A DNA stretch of 64,000 bases from Rhizobium sp. CC-YZS058. GTDB taxonomy: Bacteria; Pseudomonadota; Alphaproteobacteria; Rhizobiales; Rhizobiaceae. The stretch's first letter is position 1. Each line of letters opens with the position of its first letter. A program made the translations under genes and the position numbers. The notes below the pieces were generated by a model. That model ran no database searches, was not told the DNA's origin, and saw nothing but the letters and a program-made list of their open reading frames with translations. The stretch spans positions 1,948,001 to 2,012,000 of the forward strand of contig NZ_JAYESJ010000001.1 of NCBI RefSeq assembly GCF_034720595.1, given 5' to 3'. Shown here piece by piece: positions 48,279-58,320 of the stretch.

Positions 48279-49229
48279 TCACGGTCCGAAGACCGACCAG
48301 CCGGTGCGCTGGGCGATCATTTCCAGAGCGACGGAGCCCAGCAGCGAGTTGCCGTTCTGATTGAGCCCCGGCGACCAGACGGCGAGCGCTGCCCGGCCCG
48401 GCGCCACGGCCATGATGCCGCCGCCGACGCCGCTCTTGCCCGGCAGGCCGACATGATAGGCAAAATCGCCCGATCCGTCGTAATGACCGCAGGTCAGCAT
48501 CAGCGCATTGATGCGCCGCGCCCGCTCGCGCGAGACCACGGTGCGCCCGGTCAGCGCCTGCTTGCCGCCATTGGCGAGAAACAGCCCGGCCTTGGCGAGC
48601 TGCACGCAGCTCATGGCGATGGCGCAATGGTGAAAGTAGACGCCCAGCACATTATCGACCGGGCTCGAGAGCTTGTCGAAGGCGCGCATGAAATTGGCAA
48701 GAGCGGCATTGCGGAAGCCGGTCGCGGCTTCGGAGCGCGCCACCGCCGGATCGATCGAAATGTCGTCGTCATCGGCGAGATAGCGCAGGAATCGCAGGAT
48801 TTCGCCGATGACCTCGCGCGGGGAATGGCCGGCGCAGATGAGATCGCTGACCGTGATGGCGCCGGCATTGATGAAAGGGTTGCGCGGCTTGCCGCCCTCA
48901 TGCTCCAGCTGCACGATCGAGTTGAAGGCGGAGCCCGAAGGCTCGCGGCCGACCCGGTTCCACAGTGTCTCGCCATGCTTGCCGAGCGCCAGCGTTAGGG
49001 TGAAAACCTTGGAGATGCTCTGGATTGAAAAGGGCAGCTCGGCATCGCCGGCGGTGTAGACCGCGCCGTCGACCGTGACGATCGCCATGCCGAAATGCTG
49101 CGGGTTGATCCGCGCGAGCTGCGGAATGTAGTCGGCAACCTTGCCTTCGCCGCGCCGCGGCTCCAGCGCCGCGTAGACCTCGTCGAGGATCGCCTGCAGG
49201 TCCGGGGTCCTCTGCTCCGTCTCGATCAT
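48279..49229 (-). CDS. glsA: Glutaminase
   Basis: A 316-residue serine-dependent glutaminase with beta-lactamase-like fold, converting glutamine to glutamate and ammonia. The catalytic Ser71-x-x-Lys74 motif is [10 protein letters not shown]; also typical are [23 protein letters not shown] and [15 protein letters not shown]. The ATG at 49229 is favoured over a TTG 15 bases upstream. Confidence 0.95.
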   Translation of the reverse strand: MIETEQRTPDLQAILDEVYAALEPRRGEGKVADYIPQLARINPQHFGMAIVTVDGAVYTAGDAELPFSIQSISKVFTLTLALGKHGETLWNRVGREPSGSAFNSIVQLEHEGGKPRNPFINAGAITVSDLICAGHSPREVIGEILRFLRYLADDDDISIDPAVARSEAATGFRNAALANFMRAFDKLSSPVDNVLGVYFHHCAIAMSCVQLAKAGLFLANGGKQALTGRTVVSRERARRINALMLTCGHYDGSGDFAYHVGLPGKSGVGGGIMAVAPGRAALAVWSPGLNQNGNSLLGSVALEMIAQRTGWSVFGP

Positions 49230-49285
49230 CCTGTCCGCCCTCAATCCTCAAACATGGGCCGCGTGCGGTGCAGCGGACCGAAACG

Positions 49286-49314
49286 AAAAAAGCCGCCCAA
49301 GATGAGCGGCTTTT
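49286..49314 (-). terminator. Intrinsic terminator after rpsD
   Basis: On the minus strand a GCCGC...GCGGC hairpin is followed by a T-run (AAAAAA on the plus strand at 49286-49291). It begins about 30 bases past the rpsD stop and suits a rho-independent terminator for that gene. Confidence 0.75.
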
Positions 49315-49343
49315 CCAAGATTGTGCAAGCCGGAAGGCCTGGA

Positions 49344-49961
49344 TCAACGCGAATAGAATTCGACGACCAGGTTCGGTTCCATGATGACCGGATAGGGCAC
49401 ATCGCTGAGAGCCGGAACGCGGGCGAAGGTGGCGACCATCTTGTTGTGATCGACTTCGATATAGTCCGGAACGTCACGCTCTGCGAGACCAACGGCTTCC
49501 AGGACGATCGTCAGCTGCTTGGACTTCTCGCGCACTTCGATCACGTCGCCGACCTTGCAGCGATAGGAACCGATGTTGACGCGGACGCCATTGACCGTGA
49601 CGTGGCCATGGTTGACGAACTGGCGGGCTGCCCAGACGGTCGGAACGAACTTGGCGCGGTAGACGATCGCGTCGAGACGCGATTCGAGCAGGCCGATCAG
49701 GTTCTCCGAGGTGTCGCCCTTGCGGCGGTTGGCTTCGTCGTAGATCGCGCGGAACTGCTTCTCGCGGATATCGCCGTAATAGCCCTTCAGCTTCTGCTTG
49801 GCGCGCAGCTGCACGCCGAAGTCGGAGAGCTTGGACTTGCGGCGCTGGCCGTGCTGGCCGGGGCCGTATTCGCGACGGTTGACCGGGGACTTCGGACGAC
49901 CCCAGATGTTTTCGCCCATACGGCGATCGATTTTATACTTGGACGACGCGCGCTTGCTCAT
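49344..49961 (-). CDS. rpsD: 30S ribosomal protein S4
   Basis: A 205-residue primary rRNA-binding protein of the small subunit. The N-terminus [20 protein letters not shown] and [20 protein letters not shown] are typical of alphaproteobacterial S4, and the S4 domain follows ([34 protein letters not shown]). The ATG at 49961 is preceded by GAAAGGA. It is a single-gene unit here, apart from the ribosomal operons, as in other rhizobia. Confidence 0.97.
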   Translation of the reverse strand: MSKRASSKYKIDRRMGENIWGRPKSPVNRREYGPGQHGQRRKSKLSDFGVQLRAKQKLKGYYGDIREKQFRAIYDEANRRKGDTSENLIGLLESRLDAIVYRAKFVPTVWAARQFVNHGHVTVNGVRVNIGSYRCKVGDVIEVREKSKQLTIVLEAVGLAERDVPDYIEVDHNKMVATFARVPALSDVPYPVIMEPNLVVEFYSR

Positions 49962-50228
49962 CGTATTTCCTTTCAACGGACAACACCGGCCTGTTGCCAG
50001 ACCGGATCAAGGAAACACGCCCTCCTCTGAACCGGATTTTGCCGGATCTGACAGGCACCTCGCATTACGCAAATGCAGGCGCCACGGGACATGTCAACGA
50101 AAACACCGGGCATTGCGGCCCGGCGTTGGCGCGGTGTTTAGGGGCTGGTCATGGATTTGTCAACATGGGGAGGCGTTGAGCGATCAGCGCAGACGCAGTA
50201 TGTTTGGGACAGAGCGCGGAGATCGGAT

Positions 50229-50456
50229 ATGAACCTGGTGATTACCATCAACGAAGACACCGCAACCCTGTTGAAGTCACGTGCGGACCTGCAGTCGAGC
50301 TCGCTGGAGACCTTCGTCTCGGAACTCCTGGAGCGGGAAGCTCTTGCCGCGAGAAGCTTCGAAACGCGGAACGGCGTTCCGCTGCTGCCGCCTCGCGGGG
50401 ACGGCACGACGATCACGCTCGACCTCGTCAACGCGCTGCGTGACGACGCGGAATGA
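50229..50456 (+). CDS. VapB-like antitoxin
   Basis: A 75-residue protein: an N-terminal ribbon-helix-helix-like part (NLVITINEDTATLLKSRADL, SSLETFVSELLEREA) and a C-terminal tail with VPLLPPRGDGTTITLDLVNA, a segment characteristic of antitoxins paired with PIN-domain toxins. The ATG at 50229 has a GGAG upstream. The final codons overlap the toxin start (ATGA), supporting a toxin-antitoxin operon that the antitoxin likely represses. Confidence 0.85.
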   Translation: MNLVITINEDTATLLKSRADLQSSSLETFVSELLEREALAARSFETRNGVPLLPPRGDGTTITLDLVNALRDDAE

Positions 50457-50887
50457 TCCGCCTGCTGGACGTCAATGTCCTTGTCTCGCTGATCGACCCG
50501 GACCATGTCCATCACGAACCGGCTCACCGTTGGTTCGCGCAGCAGGAGAATCAGGACTGGGCCACCTGCCCCATTACCGAGAATGGCTTGGTCCGGGTCG
50601 TGTCCGGCGTAAAATATCCCCAGCGGATCGGAGTATCCGAAGCGGTCACGCGTTTACAAAACATGATCTTTGCAAGCGGCCGGCACGCATTCTGGACCGA
50701 GTCGATCAGTCTTCTCGACACGAGCCTTTTCCGCGTACCGCTCCTGACCTCCGGTCTGCAAATCACTGACGCCTATCTTCTCGCCCTCGCCGTCCACAAT
50801 CGCGGCATGCTCGCGACGTTCGATCGCCGGATTTCGCCAGAGAGCGTTGTCGGCGGGGAGGCTGCCCTCTACCTCATCCCGACCTGA
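50453..50887 (+). CDS. VapC-like PIN-domain toxin
   Basis: A 144-residue PIN ribonuclease. The acidic metal-binding residues are all present: Asp6 in LLDVNVLVSL, Glu43 in CPITENGLVRV, Asp106 in LQITDAYLLALA and Asp124 in LATFDRRIS. VapC toxins cut tRNA or rRNA to stop translation. It overlaps its antitoxin by four bases. Its stop codon directly abuts the stop of the convergent HerA-like ATPase gene with no intervening base. Confidence 0.9.
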   Translation: MIRLLDVNVLVSLIDPDHVHHEPAHRWFAQQENQDWATCPITENGLVRVVSGVKYPQRIGVSEAVTRLQNMIFASGRHAFWTESISLLDTSLFRVPLLTSGLQITDAYLLALAVHNRGMLATFDRRISPESVVGGEAALYLIPT

Positions 50888-52399
50888 TCACTCCGCCGCG
50901 CTGCGCGTTTCGCTGTCCATGGCCGCGTTGGGATCGCCGGGGAGCGTCTCCGCGGCGAGGTCAGGGAAGGCGACGATGCGGCGGCCGCTGGCGTCGGCGT
51001 GAACGACCACCAGTCCCTGTTCCTCGAAATAGCCGAGCAGGCGGCGGGCGCGGCGGGCGGAATGGGTGCCGTAGGCCCGGGCGATCATGGCATCGGACGG
51101 ACAAGCCTCCCCCGCGAGCGCAGCCCGCGCCACGAGGAGGAACACGCCCTGCAAGTCCTCGCTCACGCGTCTGGAAAGATCGAGCGCCTGTGCCCAGCCG
51201 TCCGTCGCCGCCAGATCGGCATCGACGCCGGACCGGGCGATTGCCATGCGGCGGCGGAAGGCGGCAAGCGTCGGCGCAGCGCCCGGCAGGCGGCGGATGC
51301 GGCAGCGAACGAGGAAATCCTGGAAGAGCTCGGCATCGGCCCGGAAGGCGGCACCCGGCTGATCGAGAATATCGGCGAGGATCGCGTCGATCAGCGCCTC
51401 GCGCTCTTCGGGCGCCATCTCCGGCTGGGAGATCCGCGGCTCGGCCGCCATCACCGGCTCCGGCCGCGGTCGGGCGAGTTCGGCGAGGATGTCGGTCGAG
51501 GGGCGTGGCTGGGCACTGACGCGGCGCGGCAACGGCCGGATCAGTTCGTCCGGATCGGGTGTGAAGATCAGGTCTTCGACATCGGCCATGGCTTCGGGCA
51601 GCGGCGTCAGCTTGGGGCTGGTCGAGCGGGCCGAGGTCTCCACCGTGCCGATCGTCACCGGCAGCGGGCGGCGCGACAGAGCCGGACCGAGCGCCACGAA
51701 GGAGCCGCGCTTCAGATCGCGGAACATTTCGGCCGTGCGCCGGTCCATGCCCAGAAGGTCGGCCGCGCGCGCCATGTCGATATCGAGGAAGGTGCGGCCC
51801 ATCAGGAAGTTCGAGGCTTCGGCCGCGACGTTCTTGGCGAGCTTGGCGAGGCGCTGCGTGGCGATCACGCCGGCAAGCCCGCGCTTTCGGCCACGGCACA
51901 TCAGATTGGTCATGGCGCCGAGCGAAAGCTTGCGCGCCTCCTCCGAAACATCGCCGCTGACGGAGGGCGCGAAGAGCTGCGCCTCGTCGACGACGACCAG
52001 GATCGGGTACCAATATTCGCGGTCGGCATCGAAGAGCGCGTTCAGGAAGATGCCGGCGGTGCGCATCTGCTGCTCGATATCGAGCCCTTCGAGCGAGAGG
52101 ACACAGGAAACGCGGTGCTGGCGAATGCGCGAGGCGATGCCGAGCAGCTCCGCTTCCGATCGCTCGCCATCGACCACCACATGGCCGAACTTGTCCGCCA
52201 GCGTGACGAAATCGCCCTCCGGATCGATGACGCATTGCTGCACCCAGGGGGCGGACTGTTCGAGCAGGCGGCGCAGCAGGTGGGATTTTCCCGAGCCGGA
52301 ATTGCCCTGCACCAGAAGACGCGTGGCAAGCAGTTCCTCGATATCGAGCGGCACCGGCTTACCGTCGGACGCCGCACCCATGTCGATGCCGACCTTCAT
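50888..52399 (-). CDS. HerA-like ATPase (DUF87 family)
   Basis: A 503-residue ATPase of the FtsK/HerA group. Walker A is VQGNSGSGKSHLL (about residues 29-41), Walker B VVVDEAQLF, followed by GRKRGLAGVIATQRLAKL. Residues about 250-330 are a proline-rich linker, and the C-terminal 170 residues look like a winged-helix or helical domain (ALIDAILADILDQPG, GTHSARRARRLLGYFEEQGL). HerA-type proteins translocate DNA, often with the nuclease NurA; no NurA is nearby. It may be a stand-alone DNA pump; function unknown. Confidence 0.82.
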   Translation of the reverse strand: MKVGIDMGAASDGKPVPLDIEELLATRLLVQGNSGSGKSHLLRRLLEQSAPWVQQCVIDPEGDFVTLADKFGHVVVDGERSEAELLGIASRIRQHRVSCVLSLEGLDIEQQMRTAGIFLNALFDADREYWYPILVVVDEAQLFAPSVSGDVSEEARKLSLGAMTNLMCRGRKRGLAGVIATQRLAKLAKNVAAEASNFLMGRTFLDIDMARAADLLGMDRRTAEMFRDLKRGSFVALGPALSRRPLPVTIGTVETSARSTSPKLTPLPEAMADVEDLIFTPDPDELIRPLPRRVSAQPRPSTDILAELARPRPEPVMAAEPRISQPEMAPEEREALIDAILADILDQPGAAFRADAELFQDFLVRCRIRRLPGAAPTLAAFRRRMAIARSGVDADLAATDGWAQALDLSRRVSEDLQGVFLLVARAALAGEACPSDAMIARAYGTHSARRARRLLGYFEEQGLVVVHADASGRRIVAFPDLAAETLPGDPNAAMDSETRSAAE

Positions 52400-52471
52400 G
52401 CATCCCTCGTCTGTCTCGATGGCCCCGCGCCGCGCTGCGGGCCGGAAAGCGACTGTCCTATCATGAAACGC

Positions 52472-53314
52472 TCACGCCACCGAGCTTGGCGCAGCGTAAC
52501 CCACAGGAGAGTTGCCGGCCGGCACGCTGAGGCCGAAGCCCTGCATCAGGCGACGGGTCGGAAAATCGGGCGCGCCGGAGGTGAAGATCGCCGGGTCGAT
52601 GCCGGCCGGCGGCAGAAGGCTCTCCGTCGGCGCCACGAGACGCCGTGCCTGCCGGGCGATCGCTTCCGCCGGATCCAGCCAGTCGACCGGCCAGGGGGCC
52701 AGGCGGCGGAAGAGATTGGCCATGAAAGGGTAATGCGTGCAGGCAAGCACGACGATATCCGTACGCCGCCCCTCCTCCTCGACGAAGCAGGGCGCGATTT
52801 CGGCGCGCACCGCCTCGTCGGCGATTGCCTCGCCGCGGATATAGGCCTCCGCCATGCGCGCCAGGCTCGGTGCACCGACAAGATGGACATGGCATTGCGC
52901 GGCGAAGGACTGGATCAGCTCATGCGTATAGGCCCGGCGCACGGTGCCGGGGGTGGCCAGAACCGAGACGAGGCCCGAACGCGTGCGCTCCGCCGCCGGC
53001 TTGATGGCCGGCACAGTGCCGACGAAGCGCATCTGCGGATAGGCGGCCCGCAATGCCGCGCCCGCCAGCGTGAAGGCCGTGTTGCAGGCGATGACGCAGA
53101 TCTCCGGATCGTGTTCGGCGATCAATCCCGCGAAAAGCGTGACGATGCGCGCCTGCAGCGCCGCCTCGTCGGTCCAGCCGCCATAGGGAAAGCCGGCATC
53201 GTCGGCGACATAGATGAAGTGCCGCTCAGGAATCAGCACCCGTGCCTCGCGCAGCACGGTCAGTCCGCCAATGCCGCTGTCGAAGATCAGGACCGGCTTC
53301 GGCTCAGTCCGCAT
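52472..53314 (-). CDS. murI: Glutamate racemase
   Basis: A 280-residue cofactor-independent racemase making D-glutamate for peptidoglycan. The two catalytic cysteines are Cys77 (VIACNTAFT) and Cys192 (LACTHYPFM), and Asp12-Ser13 lie in IFDSGIGGL. The ATG at 53314 (MRTEPKPVL) is chosen; the frame stays open upstream into the methyltransferase gene. It overlaps that gene by 11 bases, so the two are probably cotranscribed. Confidence 0.96.
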   Translation of the reverse strand: MRTEPKPVLIFDSGIGGLTVLREARVLIPERHFIYVADDAGFPYGGWTDEAALQARIVTLFAGLIAEHDPEICVIACNTAFTLAGAALRAAYPQMRFVGTVPAIKPAAERTRSGLVSVLATPGTVRRAYTHELIQSFAAQCHVHLVGAPSLARMAEAYIRGEAIADEAVRAEIAPCFVEEEGRRTDIVVLACTHYPFMANLFRRLAPWPVDWLDPAEAIARQARRLVAPTESLLPPAGIDPAIFTSGAPDFPTRRLMQGFGLSVPAGNSPVGYAAPSSVA

Positions 53315-54173
53315 CGCTGCCTGCCTCGTCGGCTTCCACCATTGCCGCTGCCCTGGCCGGGTTTGGCTTGCCGTTGCGGCCATCCGCCGGCGCGCCCGCG
53401 CCGCGCGGCGTTTCGCGGGTGAAGCGATCGAGCGAGGAGATGACGCCGCGAATGACCCGAATTTCGCTGCCGGTGAAGCCCGGCCGGGTCAGCACCGCGC
53501 GCAGGTTCTCCACCAGCTTCTGTCGCTTGGCGAGCGGGCGGAAATAGCCGCGGGCATCCAGCGCATCCTCAACATGGTCGAAGAGGCCCTGCAGGTCCTC
53601 CTTGGTCGCCGGCTGCTGCGGCAGGGCCTGAAAGGCCGTCTCTTCGACGCTCTCCATCCCGGTCTTCAGCCATTCATAGGACATCAGCAGCACGGCTTGG
53701 GCAAGGTTGAGCGACGCAAAGGCGGGGTTGACCGGGAAGGTGACGATCTCGTCGGCCAGCGCAATCTCCTCGTTCGTCAGCCCCGTGCGTTCGCGGCCGA
53801 AGAGGATGCCGGTTGCCTCACCGGCGCGGAAGCGGGTGCGCAGCGTTTCGGCCGCCACGACGGGCGAGCGCACCGGCTTGTAGCCGTAGCGGTCCCGCGC
53901 CGTCGTCGCATAGACGAAGTTCAGGTCGGCAATGGCCGCTTCGGTCGAGTCATAAAGCTTCGCGCCCTCGATGACATGGTCGGCGCGGCTGGCCGCAGCC
54001 TGGGCCTTCTCGCTCGGCCACCCGTCCCGCGGATTGACGAGACGCAGCTCGGCCAGGCCGAAATTGGCCATGGCGCGCGCCACCATGCCGATGTTTTCCC
54101 CGAGCTGGGGATGGACAAGAATGATCGCCGGTCCTTCTTTGAGGAGCGGGCGCTCGCTGTTGGTGCCTGCCAT
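53304..54173 (-). CDS. TrmH/TrmJ-type RNA 2'-O-methyltransferase
   Basis: A 289-residue SPOUT-class methyltransferase. [22 protein letters not shown] and LVNPRDGWP open the TrmJ-like domain; the knot region holds [15 protein letters not shown] and [16 protein letters not shown]. It is most like TrmJ (tRNA Cm32/Um32) or a related rRNA enzyme. The C-terminal part ([12 protein letters not shown] onward) is a helical extension typical of TrmJ. The ATG at 54173 is supported by GAGG. Confidence 0.9.
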   Translation of the reverse strand: MAGTNSERPLLKEGPAIILVHPQLGENIGMVARAMANFGLAELRLVNPRDGWPSEKAQAAASRADHVIEGAKLYDSTEAAIADLNFVYATTARDRYGYKPVRSPVVAAETLRTRFRAGEATGILFGRERTGLTNEEIALADEIVTFPVNPAFASLNLAQAVLLMSYEWLKTGMESVEETAFQALPQQPATKEDLQGLFDHVEDALDARGYFRPLAKRQKLVENLRAVLTRPGFTGSEIRVIRGVISSLDRFTRETPRGAGAPADGRNGKPNPARAAAMVEADEAGSDAD

Positions 54174-54251
54174 GTCGTGAGCCTCAAGCCCTTGCTGTCC
54201 GGAAAGGCGCTTCCCTTGCACAAATCGCCGGCCGAGGAAAGCGCGGGGTCA

Positions 54252-54767
54252 CTAATGGGCGCTCTGGCGCGCGATCCCATCTAGCTCCGACTTGACCGAT
54301 CCGCCCTGCCCTGCCCGGACGATATCGTCGATCACCGGCCTGCCGCCTTCTTCGATCACCATGAAGTGCAGTTCCGTGCGCCCCGGCTCGGCGACGCCGT
54401 CGAAGCAGGAGGTGTTGTCGAAGCTGACATCGACATCCGTCAGCCCGTCGGCCTGCGGCTTCGGCACGATCTGCACATCCTTCAACGCGCAGCTGTCCTG
54501 CCCGTTGACGATCACATCGTAATCGAACGGCGAATCGCCCTCCTCGAAGGCCGGAAACTTGGCGGCGGCGCGGTAGGTCCGGGCGAAGGCCTGGCTGTAG
54601 ATGCGGTCGAGCCGCTCGCCGTCGAAATAGTCCTTGGGCTCCCCGCTCGGATTTTCCGACCAGCCGTTTTCCGCCTCGGCCATGATTTCGCGCACCGGCG
54701 CGGTCGCATCGGCCGCGACGGCGGCCGTGGTAGAGGACAGGAGAAGAAGAAGGAAAAGACGGGTCAC
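54252..54767 (-). CDS. Secreted protein, unknown function
   Basis: A 171-residue protein with a Sec signal peptide (MTRLFLLLLLSSTTAAVA, cleavage likely after residue 18). The mature protein includes two cysteines (about 93 and 121) that could form a disulfide, and segments such as DYFDGERLDRIYSQAFARTY. It loosely resembles DUF3828-type periplasmic proteins, but I cannot assign it. It starts with GTG overlapping the FUSC exporter stop, suggesting a linked envelope role. Confidence 0.72.
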   Translation of the reverse strand: MTRLFLLLLLSSTTAAVAADATAPVREIMAEAENGWSENPSGEPKDYFDGERLDRIYSQAFARTYRAAAKFPAFEEGDSPFDYDVIVNGQDSCALKDVQIVPKPQADGLTDVDVSFDNTSCFDGVAEPGRTELHFMVIEEGGRPVIDDIVRAGQGGSVKSELDGIARQSAH

Positions 54768-56785
54768 GGCTTGGGGTCCTTGGGCTCGGTTTCTGCCTCT
54801 TGCGGGGGGTCGTCGGGGTCAAGACGGGCGAGAGCGCGGGTCATTCGATCCAATCCCAGCAGCGGCGACCGCTCCGATAGGGCGAAATGGCGGCGCTTGC
54901 GCGGCGGCGCACCATGGCTCTGCGAAAAAATTGCGCTGCCTTTTGCCTCGATGGCCGCGAGCGCCGCCAGACAGTCGCCCGCAAGCGGCGCCAGTGATGC
55001 CGTTTCGCCTTTCGCGCCCTCACCAAGCGCACCGGCAAAGACGCGCGACCAGTAGCTGGCCGACATCAGGATCGCGAGCGTCTGTCGCACCGTCCCCGGC
55101 CGCGTGACGACGCGCCAGCTGGCCCCGAGCGGGGCGGCAGTTCGTGCGAGATCGACCATCGCCCGCTCGACGGCCTGCGACCGCAGGACGAGAGGGAAGC
55201 CGCGCTCCCCGGCCCCGGCCGATTCGATGAGGCTGCGCACCGCGCCGGTCCAGGTGAACAGCGCCCGATCGACCAGCGGTGCCGTTCGGGTGGGGAAGAC
55301 GAGAAAGGCCGTGAGAAGCCCGGCCAGCGACCCGACCACCGTTTCCTCAAGCCGCAGCAAAAGGACTTCGACAGTCAGCGCGCCGATGAGGCTATAGACC
55401 AGCGCAACGACGACCGAAACGAAGAAGGCCATGGCCGCATAGGAGACCGGCAAGAGATAAAAGGCGAAGAAGACGCCCGCCGCGGCGAGCACCAGGACGG
55501 GAACCGGATGGCCGCCAAGGAGGGTCGCCAGACCCAGGCCGACGCCGATACCGAGCACGGTGCCGACCGAACGCTGCAGGGCTTTCAGCGCCGTGTCGCC
55601 GCGCGACCGCGTGTTGGTGAAGACGAGGAACGCCGACAGGACTGCCCAGAACCAGCGTTCGCGCGAGACGAGCTGGCCGAGCGCCATGGCGAGCGCCGCG
55701 GCAATGGTGATCTGCAGCGCCGTGCGCAGGGTCGGATCGGACCATCGAAGCTGCGGGCGCTGCCCGGTCGCAGCGTCGGCCGCCGCAACGGTCGGCTGGG
55801 AAGGGACAGAGATTGCCTCGACGACGACCTCCTTCAATCGCCGGCGCGCCTGGTCCAGCGCCGCCACTCCAGCGATGGTTTCCTGAAGGAGCGGATCGGC
55901 ACCCTCCTGCAAGCGCAGGGCGGTCAAGGACAGGCGCTGCGCATCGCCCAGCCGAAGTGCTGCCATCAAAGCCGGCGGCGGCGGCGCCTGGCGCGCAAGA
56001 ACGATGGCGCTTTCGGCGGCCACATGCAGGTCGAACAGCGCGATGGTCACCGCTTCGGCAATCCCGCGCTCGGTTTTGGCCTCCGAACCGGTCGGCAGAA
56101 AGCTCGCTGCCATCAGCACCGCTTCGCGCAGCCGGGTGATCACCCGTTCGGACCGCCGTCGGCCGGCCGGGGTGAAGCGATCCGCCCGCCGCATGGTGTC
56201 GAGATGATCGAAAAGGGTCGAAAGCCGGGCTTCGATGGCAGCTGAGGCGCGCAGCAGGTCCCGGCGCGGATCGTCCGGCAGCACGAGCACGCGCATGACA
56301 TGGCCGATACCGGCTGCGGTGAAGGCGCCCAGCGCCATGGCGGGCAGGCTCGTCAAAGGCGGCTGCAGATAAGCGCCGATGAAATAGGCCATGAAGCCGA
56401 ACATGCCGATCGCATGCCCCCGCACCCCATAGCCGCGCAGAGCGACCGCGAGAAAGGTGACGAGGAGAAAGACGGCATCGCTGAGCAGCCGGTTCGTCTC
56501 CAGCAGGGCCGCGAGCGCGGTGACGAGAAGGGCGGTAAGCGCGCCGAGAAGCCGCGTCACCAGCTGGTCGCGCGCCCGCGCATCCTTGACCGAGATGCCG
56601 CTCTGGATCGACAGCAGCAAGGCAAGGCCAAAGGCCGCCTTCGGCAGCGGCGCCAGGAGTGACGCAAGAAGAAGCAGCCCGGTGCTCAAGATCACGGTGA
56701 GCATCACCCGCAGCCCCTGCCGAAGCCGCGACAGCGCCGGATCGTTCGCCCGGATCCAGTCGATGAGGGAGAGCAGGCTCGTCAT
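54764..56785 (-). CDS. FUSC-family (aromatic acid exporter-like) membrane protein
   Basis: A 673-residue inner membrane protein with two hydrophobic blocks of about five to six helices each (about residues 25-170 and 355-500), separated and followed by soluble domains. This duplicated layout, with IQSGISVKDARARDQLVTRLLG and the FUSC region RSRGDTALKALQRSVGTVLG, matches the FUSC/YccS/AaeB family of efflux proteins. The substrate is unknown; AaeB exports aromatic acids. Its stop overlaps the secreted-protein gene. Confidence 0.85.
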   Translation of the reverse strand: MTSLLSLIDWIRANDPALSRLRQGLRVMLTVILSTGLLLLASLLAPLPKAAFGLALLLSIQSGISVKDARARDQLVTRLLGALTALLVTALAALLETNRLLSDAVFLLVTFLAVALRGYGVRGHAIGMFGFMAYFIGAYLQPPLTSLPAMALGAFTAAGIGHVMRVLVLPDDPRRDLLRASAAIEARLSTLFDHLDTMRRADRFTPAGRRRSERVITRLREAVLMAASFLPTGSEAKTERGIAEAVTIALFDLHVAAESAIVLARQAPPPPALMAALRLGDAQRLSLTALRLQEGADPLLQETIAGVAALDQARRRLKEVVVEAISVPSQPTVAAADAATGQRPQLRWSDPTLRTALQITIAAALAMALGQLVSRERWFWAVLSAFLVFTNTRSRGDTALKALQRSVGTVLGIGVGLGLATLLGGHPVPVLVLAAAGVFFAFYLLPVSYAAMAFFVSVVVALVYSLIGALTVEVLLLRLEETVVGSLAGLLTAFLVFPTRTAPLVDRALFTWTGAVRSLIESAGAGERGFPLVLRSQAVERAMVDLARTAAPLGASWRVVTRPGTVRQTLAILMSASYWSRVFAGALGEGAKGETASLAPLAGDCLAALAAIEAKGSAIFSQSHGAPPRKRRHFALSERSPLLGLDRMTRALARLDPDDPPQEAETEPKDPKP

Positions 56786-56964
56786 GCGGTTCCGTTCCTG
56801 CGAAGCGCTGGCGGCGCATCCGGGCTGATGGAGGCTCGCACGGCGGGCATGTCAAGTTTTGCCCGGGCCGGCTTTGCCTTGCGGCGCCCTGATGCTATAG
56901 CGCGAAACACCATCCGTTCCACCACGGGGCGCCCGCCCCTCATCCAGCTACGAGGCATGGTTTC

Positions 56965-58179
56965 ATGAGCAAGATCAAGGTCGCCAATCCGGTCGTCGAA
57001 CTCGACGGCGACGAGATGACCCGCATCATCTGGCAGTTCATCAAGGAAAAGCTGATTCATCCCTACCTGGATATCGACCTTGAATATTACGATCTCGGCA
57101 TGGAAAACCGCGATGCCACCGACGATCAGGTGACGATCGACGCAGCCAATGCCATCAAGAAGCATGGCGTCGGCGTCAAGTGCGCCACGATCACGCCGGA
57201 CGAAGCGCGCGTGAAGGAATTCAGCCTGAAGAAGATGTGGAAGTCGCCGAACGGCACGATCCGCAACATTCTGGGTGGCGTCATCTTCCGCGAGCCGATC
57301 ATCTGCTCCAACGTGCCGCGCCTCGTTCCCGGCTGGACCAAGCCGATCATCGTCGGCCGCCACGCCTTCGGCGACCAGTATCGCGCCACCGATTTCAAGT
57401 TCCCCGGCAAGGGCAAGCTGACGATGAAGTTCGTCGGCGAGGATGGCACGACCATCGAGCATGAGGTTTACGACGCGCCGGCTGCCGGCGTTGCCATGGG
57501 CATGTACAATCTGGACGAATCGATCACCGAGTTCGCCCGCGCCTCGCTGAACTACGGCCTGCAGCGCAACGTTCCTGTCTATCTCTCGACCAAGAACACG
57601 ATCCTCAAAGTCTATGACGGCCGCTTCAAGGACATCTTCCAGCATGTCTACGACACGGAATTCGCCGAAAAGTTCAAGGAAGCCAAGCTCTGGTACGAGC
57701 ACCGCCTGATCGACGACATGGTCGCCTCGGCGCTCAAGTGGTCCGGCGGCTATGTCTGGGCCTGCAAGAACTATGACGGCGACGTCCAGTCCGATATCGT
57801 CGCCCAGGGCTTCGGCTCGCTCGGCCTGATGACCTCGGTCCTCATGACGCCGGATGGCAAGACCGTCGAAGCCGAAGCTGCACACGGCACGGTGACGCGT
57901 CACTATCGCCAGCACCAGAAGGGCGAGGAAACCTCGACCAACTCCATCGCCTCGATCTTCGCCTGGACCCGTGGCCTCGCCCACCGCGCCAAGCTCGACG
58001 ACAATGCCGAGCTCGCCCGCTTCGCCGACACGCTGGAGCGCGTCTGCGTCGAGACGGTGGAAGCCGGCTTCATGACCAAGGACCTGGCGCTGCTGATCGG
58101 CCCTGACCAACCCTGGCTCTCGACCACCGGCTTCCTCGACAAGATCGACGAGAACCTGCGCGCCGCCATGGCCGCCTGA
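56965..58179 (+). CDS. icd: Isocitrate dehydrogenase (NADP)
   Basis: A 404-residue TCA-cycle enzyme oxidising isocitrate to 2-oxoglutarate with NADP. It is the homodimeric type common in rhizobia and eukaryotes: [50 protein letters not shown] and [20 protein letters not shown]. It stands alone with a strong terminator downstream. Confidence 0.97.
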   Translation: MSKIKVANPVVELDGDEMTRIIWQFIKEKLIHPYLDIDLEYYDLGMENRDATDDQVTIDAANAIKKHGVGVKCATITPDEARVKEFSLKKMWKSPNGTIRNILGGVIFREPIICSNVPRLVPGWTKPIIVGRHAFGDQYRATDFKFPGKGKLTMKFVGEDGTTIEHEVYDAPAAGVAMGMYNLDESITEFARASLNYGLQRNVPVYLSTKNTILKVYDGRFKDIFQHVYDTEFAEKFKEAKLWYEHRLIDDMVASALKWSGGYVWACKNYDGDVQSDIVAQGFGSLGLMTSVLMTPDGKTVEAEAAHGTVTRHYRQHQKGEETSTNSIASIFAWTRGLAHRAKLDDNAELARFADTLERVCVETVEAGFMTKDLALLIGPDQPWLSTTGFLDKIDENLRAAMAA

Positions 58180-58203
58180 TCGTTCCAGACAGCCTGACAT
58201 GAA

Positions 58204-58233
58204 AACCCGGTCGCGCTCGCGGCCGGGTTTTTT
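58204..58233 (+). terminator. Intrinsic terminator after icd
   Basis: AACCCGG and CCGGGTT flank a GC-rich loop, followed by TTTTTTCG. It begins 24 bases after the icd stop. Confidence 0.88.
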
Positions 58234-58320
58234 CGTTCCTGCCCATCGCGCGGCAGGAAGCACCGGGTTGCCTTCGCGGCGCCGACGGCTAGTCTCGTCC
58301 GCGGATCAGGGAGGACGACC

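Noticed and set aside
50888..52399. HerA-NurA type anti-phage defence system
   Set aside because: Only the ATPase is present; no nuclease or Sir2/DUF4297 partner is adjacent, and murI and housekeeping genes flank it.
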